DNA of 64,000 nt from Pieris napi (taxonomy: Eukaryota > Arthropoda > Insecta > Lepidoptera > Pieridae), in NCBI RefSeq assembly GCF_905475465.1, contig NC_062248.1:2170001-2234000 (forward strand). Reading direction: 5' to 3'. A model generated the notes under the pieces. That model worked only from the letters and a program-made list of their open reading frames with translations. It was not told the DNA's origin and made no database searches. This document shows positions 10,910 to 22,319 of this stretch, one piece after another. The position numbers were made by a program, and so were the translations under genes. Position 1 is the first letter of the stretch, and each line of letters begins with the position of its first letter.

Positions 10910-11105
10910 AGTGTTTTTTAAGGCAGTTATTGCCGTTCACCACTACTATGTGGAACCAGCTGCCCACTGAAGTATTTCCGATACAATTCGACGTACTTCA
11001 AGAGCGTACCAACAAAGGCTGGCACCGCACTCGCGAGTCCTCTGGCATTGAGTCCATAGGCAGTATCACTTAACATCAGGTGAGCCTGTCCGTTTGCCCC
11101 TGTTG
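10910..11105 (+). pseudogene. LINE-A reverse-transcriptase C-terminus and 3' tail
   Basis: The frame 10795-11073 carries TTTMWNQLPTEVFPIQFDVL, the WN-LP..VFP signature found at the carboxy end of CR1/Jockey-type reverse transcriptases, followed by TRESSGIESIGSIT from the tail. TTAACATCAGGTGAGCCTG and CCGTTTGCCCC end it. This is the copy that shows what the orphan LINE-A tails belong to. Confidence 0.75.
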
Positions 11106-11545
11106 TATATAAAAAATCAGTTTAACGTGACATTCAACTAAAAGGTTGTATGTTTGAGCCCCGGTAAAAGCAATGAATTTTTCTAAAAGCCTAATTAACA
11201 GTCCTTAATGAAGGAAAACATCGTGAGATGCATGATGATCATCTTGCCAACAGCAAAACACAGACAATTGTGGTTACAAATATCTTGATACCTGTTTTAA
11301 ACCGGCGCGTCAGTTACGAGTATTGGAACTAATATAATATGTTGCAAAAAGTATATCTTAGCACTGCAGCAACCTCAACTCGACGTCGGGTCTCTATACT
11401 ACAGTTAACATTTATATATTAAGACAAAAACTGTCGAAACATAGGTACGAAGTAGTATTATACTGGGTGATGTATTATTAAATTATATACATACTAAGGA
11501 AGGCAATAAAACTTATTTATGGAAAATCAACAGTCAAAACGCCTG

Positions 11546-11768
11546 TAGCGTGTAACCTTTAAGGTCTGGTCTCAGACTACTGTATCTGTTTCGTGATCAT
11601 TTATTTTTCATAATAAACAAGTTGGTGATCAGCCTTCTATGACACAGGTCATCGACCTTTTAGGTCTAAAGTATGCCGGATTCCAATGATTTACGAGCGG
11701 TTCTATCTGCTACGAGAGTCCTCCGCTATGAGAGTACCACATCAAAACCACTAGACCAACAGTCTCAC
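11546..11768 (-). repeat. SINE, degenerate
   Basis: AGGTCTGGTCTCAGA, CTGTATCTGTTTCGTGATCA, GGTGATCAGCCTTCTATGAC and a diverged head ending CCACTAGACCAACAGT. Nearly full length but with many substitutions. Confidence 0.7.
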
Positions 11769-12344
11769 AAAAAATATATAAAGACAAGGTAATACTTGAA
11801 TAAATTATATTATTTTTATATATTTGACTTTTACGATGCTTTCATAAGATAAATTGATTCCTGTTGCCATTCTACGCTTGAGTGATCTTCATAATTTATA
11901 TATCGACTTTATAAGGCTTTTTTCCTGTACACCCTATTATTGGAGACGTTTTGCAAATTTGACAAATATACAACTCGACTGATAGGTTAGGATTATATAA
12001 GAACTTTTAACTTTAGTGATAAGTTTAATGTACAATAGTACCTAATATGTGACATCATTTATAGATCATAGACTAAAACAATTAATATTTTTTGTTAAAG
12101 GCAAGAAAAGCTACGTAAACTGAAATAATTATTAGGCTGAAGTCTACAACATTACAAGCCAAGTATTTAATATGATGTCATTGCTTTTTTATTAATCTCA
12201 GGATATTAACTAGTACTTATGGCCGCGTTATAGAAGATGCGATTCTATTTATGTATAAAAAAATTAAATTACAGTCTTGTCTGATTGTATATTTTGTAGT
12301 ATCCAAAAGTCAAAAATCATTAATTCATATAGGTAATACAATTA
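11769..12344. other. no recognised feature
   Basis: AT-rich, no ORF over 60 codons. Confidence 0.5.
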
Positions 12345-12615
12345 CACTTTTAAACGTCAAAAAAGAAATATACGTATACATTTAATGCTTCTAATTTTAC
12401 ATTTACTACCACTTCTCAAATCAAGGGCGTAGAACGGAAGAAAAGAACTGGCAATGAACTCTCCGCCACTCTTTTGAATCGCCAAGTTTTTTGGTTTACA
12501 CAACATTTGTAAGGAACTGCAACCATTACACCATGTTCCACATGACATCTTAAGTAATAAATAAAATAAATTTAAAACAAAGATTTGTCCTCTATCAGCA
12601 GGAGGCATGGTGAGG
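12345..12615 (-). repeat. repeat family B, inverted copy
   Basis: Complement of the 26.9-kb copy: CATGCCTCCTGCTGATAGAG, GATGTCATGTGGAACATGGT, GTTCTTTTCTTCCGTTCTAC, then a tail toward GACGTT. The 3' end ATGAATAAATGATTTT of the family is clipped here. Probably a non-LTR tail, but I see no coding proof. Confidence 0.65.
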
Positions 12616-12925
12616 TAGTTTTATTGTTTTCTATTCTATTATTGTCTAATAACAAATTTCTTTCTAATAAATTACGTAGAGAGCAATATGCAATCTACTT
12701 TGCACGAAATAGAATATACTGCGTGAGCCTGCTTCCAGCGTTCCTTAAGCTGTATGTGCCTGAAAAGTATTTCAGATCCCGGAAGCTGCTGTCTGAGTGG
12801 ACACCTGTTCTCCGCCAGCAGTCACTAATACCGCATATGATTACGCTACTTAACCGTGCTCAGTTTTGTTGTCACTGGATATATTTGCGACAGTTTTGCG
12901 ACATCAAGGGTAATAAAATTTAGTT

Positions 12926-14239
12926 AAATCTTTGTAGTAATAAAATTTACTAGTTTAAAGTAGTTTATTTATAATAATTATTGGCATTTTATATTGTAAA
13001 TTAATAAGTCTTCCGTTCCCTACCTACTGTTTATATTTCCTTAGTAAGTGTAATTTTTTTTTTCATGTAAGTAAATGTTATTCTTATTGAAAAATATAAC
13101 TTAAACAGCCTTACCCGTATCAAAATTTGTTTATAAGTACGGAGTCGTACATCGAAATGCAATAACATTTTAAAATTGCATATAACTTTTGAGTACGCAT
13201 AATTATCTATTAAACATTCATTTCGTTTTATTCTATATGTACTAAGGTATATTATATATTACAACCGAAAGTATATTGAAAAATACAACGAATTTTAAAC
13301 CAAAATAGAAAATTTCAATGTTTAAGGTATTCGATTCCCCAGTTTCCACATAAATTTTGGTCGGCGCCACATCGTCGCAATTCGGGCGAGTATTCGCGAT
13401 ACTATTTTCAGCTAAAAGCATGGGCGGTTCGTGATTCTATTTAGGAGCAGTTGCATCTAAGGCTTATAGCTCTATAAACATAATAAATTGCTTTTACTGC
13501 GTGATAGCGATAAGGGCGTAAATAGGGCGTTATCGTCGAACACAAATTTATTTTAATCATTGGAGAAATTCGATTTCTGTTATAGAAACTGATTAAAGAC
13601 TGTTAACCAAAAAACATATAGTTTTATCGTTTATTAAAACCTAATAGTACGGGAGGTAGCAACGTTTTCGAGAAAGAATTTCAGGTCAGCTGATTTTGTG
13701 ATATGTCTTCCTTCTTGCACTTCCGGTTAGAGTCTGGGCAATCTGGCTGGCGGTAGCGGTTGCGTTGATTAGTGCGCATCCTATCTGTCCGGTAATAATC
13801 CTGGATTTTAAAAGCATTTTAAGAAGCGTAATTTTTAATTTTTAAATAAGTCTACCTGACTTTAAGTTTTTTTTTATAAAAATTTCAAAGTATTTTAGAA
13901 TGTCTGTAATTTTAATATTATGTTATTTAAATATAAGAAAAACTAAAAATGAATTTGTTGCTACCTACCGTACTATAACCATAACAATCAAATATATAGA
14001 ATTCACAATGTTCTTAACCTGCATAGTTATAATAAAAATAATTAAAAATTATGCGTTTGTTTTTACGTCCTTCGGCATAGGCCTACCGTAACGCCCTCCG
14101 ATCAATATTAAATACAATATTTAAACATATATATAATGGATGTATTTTATAACAGTTGGAATGTTTTTTGTTAACATTTCGAACTAGAATTTGACCGCAT
14201 TTCACACAAATGCAAATTTTTATTTTTTAAAATTAATTA
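12926..14239. other. no recognised feature
   Basis: 1.3 kb of AT-rich sequence; 13,350-13,460 is somewhat less AT-rich, with no recognisable coding motif. Confidence 0.5.
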
Positions 14240-14345
14240 TTAGCCGTTCAATTAACAGCCTAGCCGTTTAACTAAACGGCGCCGTTTAACTAGCTGCCTG
14301 AAACATGTTCAGCCACTTGATTAAACAGGCAAATGACTTGGATCG
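14240..14345. repeat. compound palindrome around GCCGTTTAA
   Basis: GCCGTTTAACTAAACGGC (8-bp stem, 2-nt loop) runs straight into the perfect palindrome AAACGGCGCCGTTT and another GCCGTTTAACTAGC. Related GCCGTTCAATTAA and TAAACAGGC lie on either side. Origin not recognised. Confidence 0.6.
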
Positions 14346-14811
14346 ATGACGTTCCATCACTTGGCTAGCCTTTTGACTGTTAAAAAAACTCGAAAAGAAT
14401 CTTTTCAAACTGTCAATATGGCGTCGGAAAACCGAATTTAAAAATAGGTAACAAAAAGTTACAACAGTGACATCGTTTATTTTGTAAAGTTAAAAGCCGA
14501 TACAGTAGATATTTTCGGGAAACTAACCTAATAAAGATCGATATACGACACACGGTATCTCGTTGGATGACTTAACAAATTACACAGTATAGAATCAGCA
14601 AGTTTTTTTGTCTCAGCCTCCCCTCGTCTCTATAATCCATTAAGATGTCAGGCGAGATTGATATAACAAGATCAGTATCGGATTTCATGGGTGCATTCTT
14701 GAATAAAAGAATTCCGTAGCTAAGGAATAGCGAACATAGTATATAAGTGTAAGTGATTTTGAGAATGTACCTATGGTTCGGAGTCTCAGACAGAGAAATC
14801 TGTCAATTGTA
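14346..14811. other. no recognised feature
   Basis: No ORF or repeat recognised. Confidence 0.45.
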
Positions 14812-15165
14812 AGCAGTAAATGTAAAATTTGAAACATTTAGGGTCTGTTTCACAATGTATGGATAAAGTACCAAATAGCTATGCAACACATAAATTATTT
14901 GGAAGATAAATTGTTCTATTTGACATTCATCGGACTCATAACTTTTGATGGACTTTATGTGACGAATAGCGCTATCTGACAGTCGTGAAACGCAACAATA
15001 GTGTTTATCCTACAAATAAGTAATAAATAGCTAATTTGGAACTTATGTGGAACTTATCCGTACATTGTGAAACAGACCCTTAGCATTTAATATGTATTTT
15101 CTTTATTGACGTTCATAAGTGTCCAAGTGTTACCTAAATGAATAAATGATTTTGAATTTCAATTA
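14812..15165 (+). repeat. repeat family B, split by a MITE
   Basis: CAGTAAATGTAAAATTTGAA on the left and GCATTTAATATG...TTGACGTTCATAAGTG...ATGAATAAATGATTTT on the right are the two halves of a family-B 3' end. The MITE at 14,841-15,079 sits between them. Confidence 0.65.
14841..15079 (+). mobile_element. Tourist-like MITE, copy 1 (TTA target)
   Basis: 239 bp, inverted ends GGGTCTGTTTCACAATGTA on both sides, TTA at 14,838-14,840 and 15,080-15,082. The 3-bp TTA duplication indicates PIF/Harbinger mobilisation. No ORF. Close relatives at 26,409 and 59,282. Confidence 0.85.
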
Positions 15166-15907
15166 TTCAAGACGGTTGTAATGTTGTAATGCTAACGACA
15201 CAACAATTCTTATGAATATTTTTAAATATAAAATATATAATGGTTAAAATTATCTTTGAAAACCGAACGAGAAAATTATAATTCGATGCGTGTGTTTCAA
15301 ATTAGTTTAATTTATCAAATTTATTAAATATAGACTCCTGAATTAAAGTTTTTACTAAATCCTGGTAACCAGTATGGTGTAATATATTAATGACAATAAA
15401 GTATAATTAACAATAATACCATAAGTATAATGAATATATAGAATAAAATCTATATATTACTTATTGTATTATATAGATTTTATAATAAAATAATTAAAAT
15501 CATATCTATTCTAATTTCAAAAACCTTCCTAGTCATTCCACAGTTGAACTTTCAAGCTTCAAAAGTTCACTTTCGAGGTGAAATTGCTTGCAAATTGATA
15601 CGTCGAAGGAAACAATTAGACAAGGGTTTGTACAATAATGATGCAACCCCACAGCGGGCCGACATTTGACCCTGCTCTTTGTAAGCTTCACCGGAAACCT
15701 ATTAAATTTTTCTACATGAAAAATGCATTTTCTTTGTTCGATTTTCCATTTAGCTTGCTAGTCTATTTTTTGTTTGACATTATTTGTATCTGTTTGGTTT
15801 TAAGGCAAGTATAATGGACCTACTAACATAAAAAAGAGATTTTTTTTGTTGAAACCAAAATCAGTCTTCACAGTCTAAGTTATTCATGATATTTTTATAA
15901 AATTAAA
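15166..15907. other. no recognised feature
   Basis: Very AT-rich; a short imperfect inverted repeat TATATAGA...TCTATATA near 15,435-15,475. Confidence 0.45.
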
Positions 15908-16219
15908 CTAGCTGACCTGGAAAACGACGTTTTGCCATGTATATCATTTATAATAAAAAATAAGGGGTTGATCGTAGAGGGGTGAAAATTAGGGATTGCA
16001 TGTATTTTTTAATGCTGTATCATAAAAAAATTAAATGTATCTAAAAATTTAAAAAAAAATTAGGCGTGGACTACCCTTTACGTTAAGGGGGATGGAAAAT
16101 AGATGTTGCCCCATTCTCAGACATACCCAATATGAACACAAAATTTCATGAGAATCGGTCAAGCTGTTTCGGAGGAGTTTAACTACAAACACCGCGACAC
16201 GAGAATTTTATATATTAGA
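15908..16219 (-). mobile_element. short non-autonomous Helitron, minus strand
   Basis: The minus strand starts TCTAATATATAAAATTCTCG after an A and ends CTAG before a T, as Helitrons insert between A and T. GGCAAAACGTCGTTTTCC, a near-perfect hairpin, sits about 7 nt before CTAG. No RepHel gene, so it moves in trans. 312 bp. Confidence 0.85.
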
Positions 16220-16371
16220 TGATACCCAATCCAACCAACGATAAATGCATATTAAAATATCACAAATACAAATAATTTCTTGTAAAAACACGAAATAGTT
16301 AACAGAATAAACATGGATGTTTAACAAGAAGAGCACTTTGCATTAGGATTCACTGTGTCGTAGGCAGCTCC

Positions 16372-16465
16372 TAGAATTAGAAGCATTTAATGTACATTTC
16401 TTTTTTGACGTTCATAAGTATACATTGTGTTACCTATATGAATAAATGATTTTTGATTTTGACGT
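16372..16465 (+). repeat. repeat family B 3' tail
   Basis: TTAGAAGCATTTAATGTACA, TTTGACGTTCATAAGT, ATGAATAAATGATTTTTGA. It lies immediately left of element N and interrupts a stretch that is continuous at 19.9 kb. Confidence 0.65.
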
Positions 16466-16516
16466 TTGACTCAGTCTCTTCCATTTGACAAATTAATAAT
16501 TTAAGTTATTGGTCTA

Positions 16517-17071
16517 AGATCCCGCTATACAACGACCTTCACCGAGATGCTTATTTAATGAAACTTATTTTATATATAATTTAATATGTCAATAAATATA
16601 ATCCATATGGGTTGCCTAGCAAATTTCAGTCCAGAGTATGTTTAATTAATTTAAAAAAATATATTTTTTTAAACATTTCACCGGTATGATTATTAGATAA
16701 ATTCTATACCAATCGAAAGTATGAAGCCCATAGAATATGCAAACGTTAGGTTGTTTTTAATCAATTAATTATTTATGTGTATATTTTTTATGTGACACTA
16801 AAGTATATATACATCTTTAGTATAAAAGAAGGTTATAGTGATACATATATAATACTACCCTGATTAAAAATATTGATTGAAAAAAGTTCAAAAAATTTAC
16901 TACATGCAAATTATAAAAAAAAATTTTTTTTTTAAATATTAATTATACATACTCTGGACTGAAATTTGCTAGGCAACCCATATGGATTATATTTATTGAC
17001 ATATTAAATTAAATATAAAATAAGTTTCATTAAATAAGCATCTCGGTGAAGGTCGTTGTATAGCGGGATCT
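16517..17071. mobile_element. element C: long-TIR element with TA target
   Basis: Inverted repeats of about 150-165 bp start AGATCCCGCTATACAACGAC and include CCCATATGG and CTCTGGACTG in both arms. TA flanks each side, which fits Tc1/mariner-type targeting. No transposase frame, so a non-autonomous foldback-like element. It sits inside the left arm of element N. Confidence 0.75.
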
Positions 17072-17369
17072 TATACTATATTTGACGTAAATAATTCTAC
17101 ATAACACTTACAATTTTATTAATAAACTACTGTTACACAAGAAGAATACTTTCGGTTTGAGCATAGAACAGGTTAAGAAGATGTTACTTAAGATTGTTAG
17201 GGAATGTATAAACTTTCAAAGCGATAGTGAAAATATGGTTTTTGAGAAAGTGGTTAAAGAATGGCCTCTGAAATAGGAAGGCGTTGACCGAAGAAAGAGC
17301 TTTATTGGGTAGGTCAATGTCGTCAACATTTTTTTTTGGGAAATACATATCATTTGTTAATTATTACAA

Positions 17370-17530
17370 TCAATTATACAATATTCACAATTATACCTAC
17401 TACATAGTAATAATAAAAGAATATTAAAACAAATTTTAAAAGTTTGGTCCCTTAGGTAGTGCACCTTTAACGCTGGCAGCATTTCCTCGTATTTTTAGTT
17501 CTATCCGTAGTTAAGACTTCTATAACAAAA
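17370..17530 (-). repeat. LINE-J fragment
   Basis: TACATAGTAATAATAAAAGA, AAAGTTTGGTCCCTTAGG, ACGCTGGCAGCATTTCCTCG; the complement of the LINE-J terminal region, inserted in element N. Confidence 0.65.
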
Positions 17531-18449
17531 CTTGCTTTAGGGCCACAAATATAGTAGTAACATTAAAACACTTTTAATATTCTGTAAATATATAATAAAA
17601 TATTATATCAAAGGCTTAAAGTGTATAATTATAACCAGACGGAAATGACACTATGAGTGAAATTTATGCCTGAATTTAATGGATTAATCTACGTTGCAAA
17701 ATTGATATGACAAATAAATCACATAATATTTATGGCTGCCGAAATTTTCGTGTGCTTTTTTGTAAACGTGGAATGTGAAAAATGAAAATGTCACAAACAT
17801 TCACCCCTCTCCCCACTTCCGTAGCACATTGTCACACTACCCACTCATAGAGTTGAGATATGTTAGATGTCACGGATTTTTATTTCTATGTAGAACATTT
17901 GAATGGTTTAGGTAAAAGAAACGTTATGAATAAAAATTGTACTATGAAACAAAACTTCGAACTATTAGACTACTTACTACCTTTTTTGAAACAAACACCG
18001 ACAACACTAGATCATACACAATGCAAACCTACATATAACCTAAAAACACACTTTCTAGGCCCAACACTTTTTCTTTAACTATTTTCTCAAAAACAAAATT
18101 TTCACCATAGATTCGAAACTTTATACACTTACAATACTACAACATCTTTTAAGCCTGTCCTATGCTCAAACTAGTTATGTAGAATTTATTACGTCAATTT
18201 CCTAAAACCACCAATATGTCAAATGGAAGAGAGCCGCTATAAACGACTATACACGAGCTATACATCCTTGTTGTTGGGTAATAAAGTTTTTTTTTTCTCT
18301 AAAAGTAAAAAAATGCTTACCAGATCCGTCCTTCATTATTCACTTACATTCTTAGATGTAGCTGCTAGCTGCTGGCTAGCAGTAGGTGTGTCAGTCTCAA
18401 CTCAACCGAACAGTAGTAGAATTTTCCTTCTATGCATCTGACAATAACA

Positions 18450-18560
18450 ACTAACGTGAGGAAACCGGCTTGCCTTAGACTCTAAAATTTAATTTGCCTG
18501 TTAAGAATAATATAATAAAAACAAATTCGAAAATCAGAGTCCATAACTAAAGTATTTCCA
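18450..18560 (+). repeat. SINE 3' part, degenerate
   Basis: GTGAGGAAACCGGCTTGCCT, TAGACTC and a diverged AAATCAGAGTCCATAACTAAAG tail. Confidence 0.5.
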
Positions 18561-19119
18561 TTGCTTTTTTTATTAGAGCATCTGCTATTTATATTCTATG
18601 ACGAGACAGAGAGGCTGTACCGGATATGTACCAGATATTTCAAAACTTCACACTTGTGTTTGTTGATTGTATGCTTCCAAGTGAAAGAATGGATTTTTTT
18701 TTTACTTGCTATATTGCTACGATATGTATATTATTATTTTCTTTCATATATTTTGATGGGCCATACTTGAATATAGATAGCACTTGTTCCATTTTAAGTT
18801 TATACCTGATTAAAATATATTTTTTTTTAATATCACAGGGGGCAAACCGGTAGAAGGCTGAACATAGGCTCCAGGTTATATTGGACGTCAATTAAAATTT
18901 GTTTAATAAATGTCATCACTTGCTTACATAGTTTATAACAATTAAAAAACTTTAACTTAACTTTAATTTTAAAGAACTTTTGTCCATGTAACAAAGATAG
19001 ATGCAAGGAACGAAGCAAGTATCAAACAGCCACTTCTTTCTTGCGTCTTTATCCTTCTGTGTAACATTTTTGTTTAACATACAAAAATACAAACGCCACT
19101 TTGAATAAAAAACACAAAT
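18561..19119. other. no recognised feature
   Basis: Overlapping 60-75 codon frames on both strands, all Phe/Ile/Tyr-rich from AT-rich DNA; none convincing. Confidence 0.5.
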
Positions 19120-19330
19120 AAAATGGGCAGGAGGCTTACCTGATCTTAAGTAATACTGCCGCCCATAGACATCGCCAGAGGACTCACAAGTGCATTGCCG
19201 TTTTTCATACTTTATTGAGTTATTGACGGAGAATTGCCCAAAAATACGAAGGGCAGCCTGTGCTTCTACCACCTGGTGGTCCTGAGAAGGACGCCTAGAT
19301 GCGGATTTAGCACCTTCATATTTCTTCTCG
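19120..19330 (-). repeat. LINE-A-like 3' tail, inverted
   Basis: GGGCAGGAGGCTTACCTGAT, CTGCCGCCCATAGACATCGC and CACCTGGTGGTCCTGAGAAG; a longer variant of the LINE-A terminus on the minus strand. Confidence 0.65.
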
Positions 19331-19879
19331 AGGGAAGGGAATCTTTCACAAATAGAGAAATATAGTTACTATAGAAATTTTATTCATTTAAATTATATTG
19401 CTTTTGCATAGCATTTACATAACTTTTGATAGTAAATAACAATTAATATATTATCCATAACGTTGGTGGTAGGCAGAAGAGTCATTTGACCCGCTTTACC
19501 TTAATTAAAAATAAGATTTTTGTACAAATAAAATATTATTTTTTTAATTGACAGACATAACTTAAATATAAAGCATAGAAACACATCTGTTTTCTTTCTA
19601 TATATTCATGATGTCAATAGAGTGTATTACAATTATCACGAATGAAACAATCAATGATTCAATTTGGACAACCTTCCGGAGTGTCACGGAGTGTTTGCCA
19701 GGATCGGGGTAAAAATTATCAATATCCGATCGTGCTCGAACGGGCGTGAGAGATTTATGTGTTTACTATAGCCACACAAATTGGAAACTTATTGTTTTCA
19801 ATCGTGGTGAAAATTTAATCTAACCGTATATATGAAGGAATGCTATATTTGTTGAGATAATCTGCAAAAAAAACCACAA
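19331..19879. other. no recognised feature
   Basis: AT-rich, nothing recognised. Confidence 0.5.
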
Positions 19880-20010
19880 CACATAATAAAATGGATGTAA
19901 GTTAAAAGAGAAAGTGCACTAGCTCTCACCAGGTTTCCCTGTGTCGTGGGCAGTCTCTTCCATTTGACATATCTGTCAAATAATGTCTGTCACATGCAGA
20001 GGCTACTTTT
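19880..20010 (+). repeat. fragment related to the left flank and arm of element N
   Basis: CTGTGTCGTGGGCAG runs without a break into TCTCTTCCATTTGACATA. At 16.3-16.5 kb the same two pieces are separated by a family-B tail. Confidence 0.5.
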
Positions 20011-20212
20011 AAGTGTGCGATTCTTATTTCGTGTATTTGCACGAATTATTAGTATTAGTTTGCGTACATTCAATTATGTAATAAACACTTGCTAACACGG
20101 TTTTGGAAAACGGTGGGAGAACAAATGTATTAGACACAAAAAATGATTAGTCAGACACAAAAACTCAGCACCTGCTTGCCATAGGAATTGTCATTAATAA
20201 AATATTACAAAA

Positions 20213-20809
20213 CTAGTAGACTCGGCCAAGCGTTGCTGTGGCTAAGATTTTTGTTATATTACATAGTAGTAAACTATTCAAGAGAAACGGCAGGAGAACA
20301 CCAATCCACCATGCTTTTTTGGTAGTTATGCCATTAAATTGTAGCTTATGTGAAACGTTGGTATTTATTTTGATAAGGATCAATAATAATATACGAAAGA
20401 ATATACGAATACGAATAAAGAGCCTTTTCTAGCGGTGGTATTTTAATAAAAGGACGCTTATTGTGACGAAACTATAAAATATAGACACATGCTGTCAAGA
20501 CATTTTTATAGATAGTGATATGTCCTGAAAAATTGTAATACATCATTTTGTTCTATCATTAATAGTTTTCGCAGCGCACGCGATTGAATGAAGTTTTTTG
20601 TTTATTTTTTTACACCTTGGGTTAGATTATTCAAGTTTTAGTAAGCATTCCTTTTTTTTTTGAAAATGAAACATAGCTTATGTCACTCGGGAATAGTGTA
20701 GCTTACCAACGGTGAAAGATTTTTTGAAATCGGTCCAGTAGTTTCGGAGCCTATTCATTTCAAACAAACAAAAAATCAAATCTTTCCTCTTTATAATATT
20801 AAGTATAGA
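20213..20809 (-). mobile_element. complete non-autonomous Helitron, minus strand
   Basis: 597 bp. The minus strand begins TCTATACTTAATATTATAAA after an A and ends GGCCGAGTCTACTAG before a T. A weak hairpin GCCA...TGGC precedes the CTAG. The internal sequence (CTCCGAAACTACTGGACCGA) is typical of lepidopteran Helitrons. No Rep or helicase coding sequence. Confidence 0.85.
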
Positions 20810-22131
20810 TGTGTCTGCACCATACCCCAAATACTTGTTTATTTACACAGAGTTACTATACTTGTTGAATCTTGACAACAGAAATATTTGACGAATCGAA
20901 CTCAGTACGCATCAACCTCTAAGTTTGAAAATTCAGAGTTAAAACTTAAGTATGACTCCCGAACAGCAAAAACAGTAATGCTTTAAATGCAATATAATAT
21001 TTCAGTACGTCTCTTGACATACACTTTTCAATATACACAAAAAGAGGCTCAACTTTAAATCGTTTGAAATGTGCCAATAAGTTGGAACAAAGTTACATCG
21101 TTATGTGAAATTCCCTAGAAGCAGCAAATATTTGATCAAACTCGCTCATCCTACAAAGGTGTGTCGATTGGCTCAATTTGCCCGAAGCACGTTGGTACAG
21201 AAGCGATAAACGGTTATATTGTTGTATTATCTGTGGAAAAATCTTTGCAAGGAGTATTGATTTTATCTGTTTCAAGTAGGATCACTTGAAACGATCATAG
21301 ACAAGAGAATTGGCGTCGTAATGCCGCAAAGTACTTGGTTAAAAAATCGAATGCGTTATGCTTTTGTTTTTTAACTGTTTTACCGACACTTTACGTCTAG
21401 AATCGTCGATATAATTAATTGGCGGGATTTAGAGTACTATAATGAGGCGTATAGACGTAACAGGTGTTCTGTGTTAGATTATTTCTAATCGTGTCTTTAG
21501 TAATTTAGTCCATTGAAATGTTACAATTTGAGGGCCAAACTTAAAATTTGTTAGAGGACGCAATTTTATTTATGGGACATGTCGGGGGGGTCAATACAAG
21601 CTTAAACCCAAGTTAGTGGGGTTTGCGGCCGCCATCTTGGAAAAAGGGGTAAAACACGTTTTTAAACACGGCTATATCGTACAAAAAAAATTATGGAGAA
21701 ATATTTTGTAGCAAATCGCTTGAATCATATTTAGAGTTTTTTAACTTGTCTTTTAAGCAACGTTCATTAATGTGTTTTTCTTTAAACCGTTATTCCCTTA
21801 ACCTATTAAAATTTATCGTTCACATTGCGGAAATTTTAAAAATCATTTTATTGTTGTTGTAATGTTATTTTTATGGACTTATAAAACTGTGTGTTTTCAA
21901 CTTTTATCGTCCGCGGTCTATGTTATTGTCGTACAGAACTTTATGTTACTTAAATATTTTTATCACGTTTTTATAATGCCGTTCGTGCAATAATCTTCTG
22001 AAGTGAAAGAAATTATGGAAACTCATTTTATATAGGAAATAAAAGATTCTATTGCGAAAGTTATGTAACCTAACATTAGTTACGTTACATATATATATTT
22101 TAGTTAATAATTAGAAGCGTAAACCAAATAT
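20810..22131. other. unclassified; one GC-richer patch
   Basis: Mostly AT-rich. 21,540-21,690 has a G-run and GCGGCCGCCATCTTGG in a stretch that could be a repeat terminus, but no partner copy is in the window. Confidence 0.4.
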
Positions 22132-22134
22132 TGA

Positions 22135-22319
22135 GCAGTGTTGGCCTCTCGTCCCTGAGGTCGTAGGTTCGAGCCCCGGCTGTGCACCAATGGACTTTCT
22201 TTCTATGTGCGCATTTAACAATTGCTCGAACGGTGAAGGAGAACATCGTGAGTAAATCGGCTTGCCTTAGACCCAAAAAGTCAACGGTGTGCGTCAGGCA
22301 GAGAAGGCTGATCGCCTGA
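22135..22319 (+). repeat. SINE, 3'-truncated, head deletion
   Basis: AGCAGTGTTGGCCT then CTCGTCCCTGAGGTCGTAGG; about 20 bp between box A and box B are missing. Box B reads GGTTCGAGCCC. The copy stops after GGCTGATCGCCTG. Confidence 0.8.

Larger units (their letters stand above)
16475..18232. mobile_element. element N: long inverted-repeat element with nested insertions
   Basis: Outer arms TCTCTTCCATTTGACA (16,475) and its complement (ending 18,232) continue inward: 17,080-17,280 aligns in reverse to 18,060-18,210 through TTTGAGCATAG, GACGTAA and TTCTACATAAC. The left arm is interrupted by a TA-flanked element (16,517-17,071), and the middle holds a LINE-J piece. The 72-codon frame at 17,860-18,078 has no known motif. 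Class unknown. Confidence 0.6.

Noticed and set aside
11140..11260. Second SINE family with a box-B-like GGTTGTATGTTTGAGCCCC
   Set aside because: Only this stretch and GAAGGAAAACATCGTGAG resemble the main SINE; too diverged to separate from an old copy of it.
12585..12923. 112-codon plus-strand frame
   Set aside because: Overlaps a family-B repeat at its start and shows only a vague likeness to LINE ends; too weak to name.
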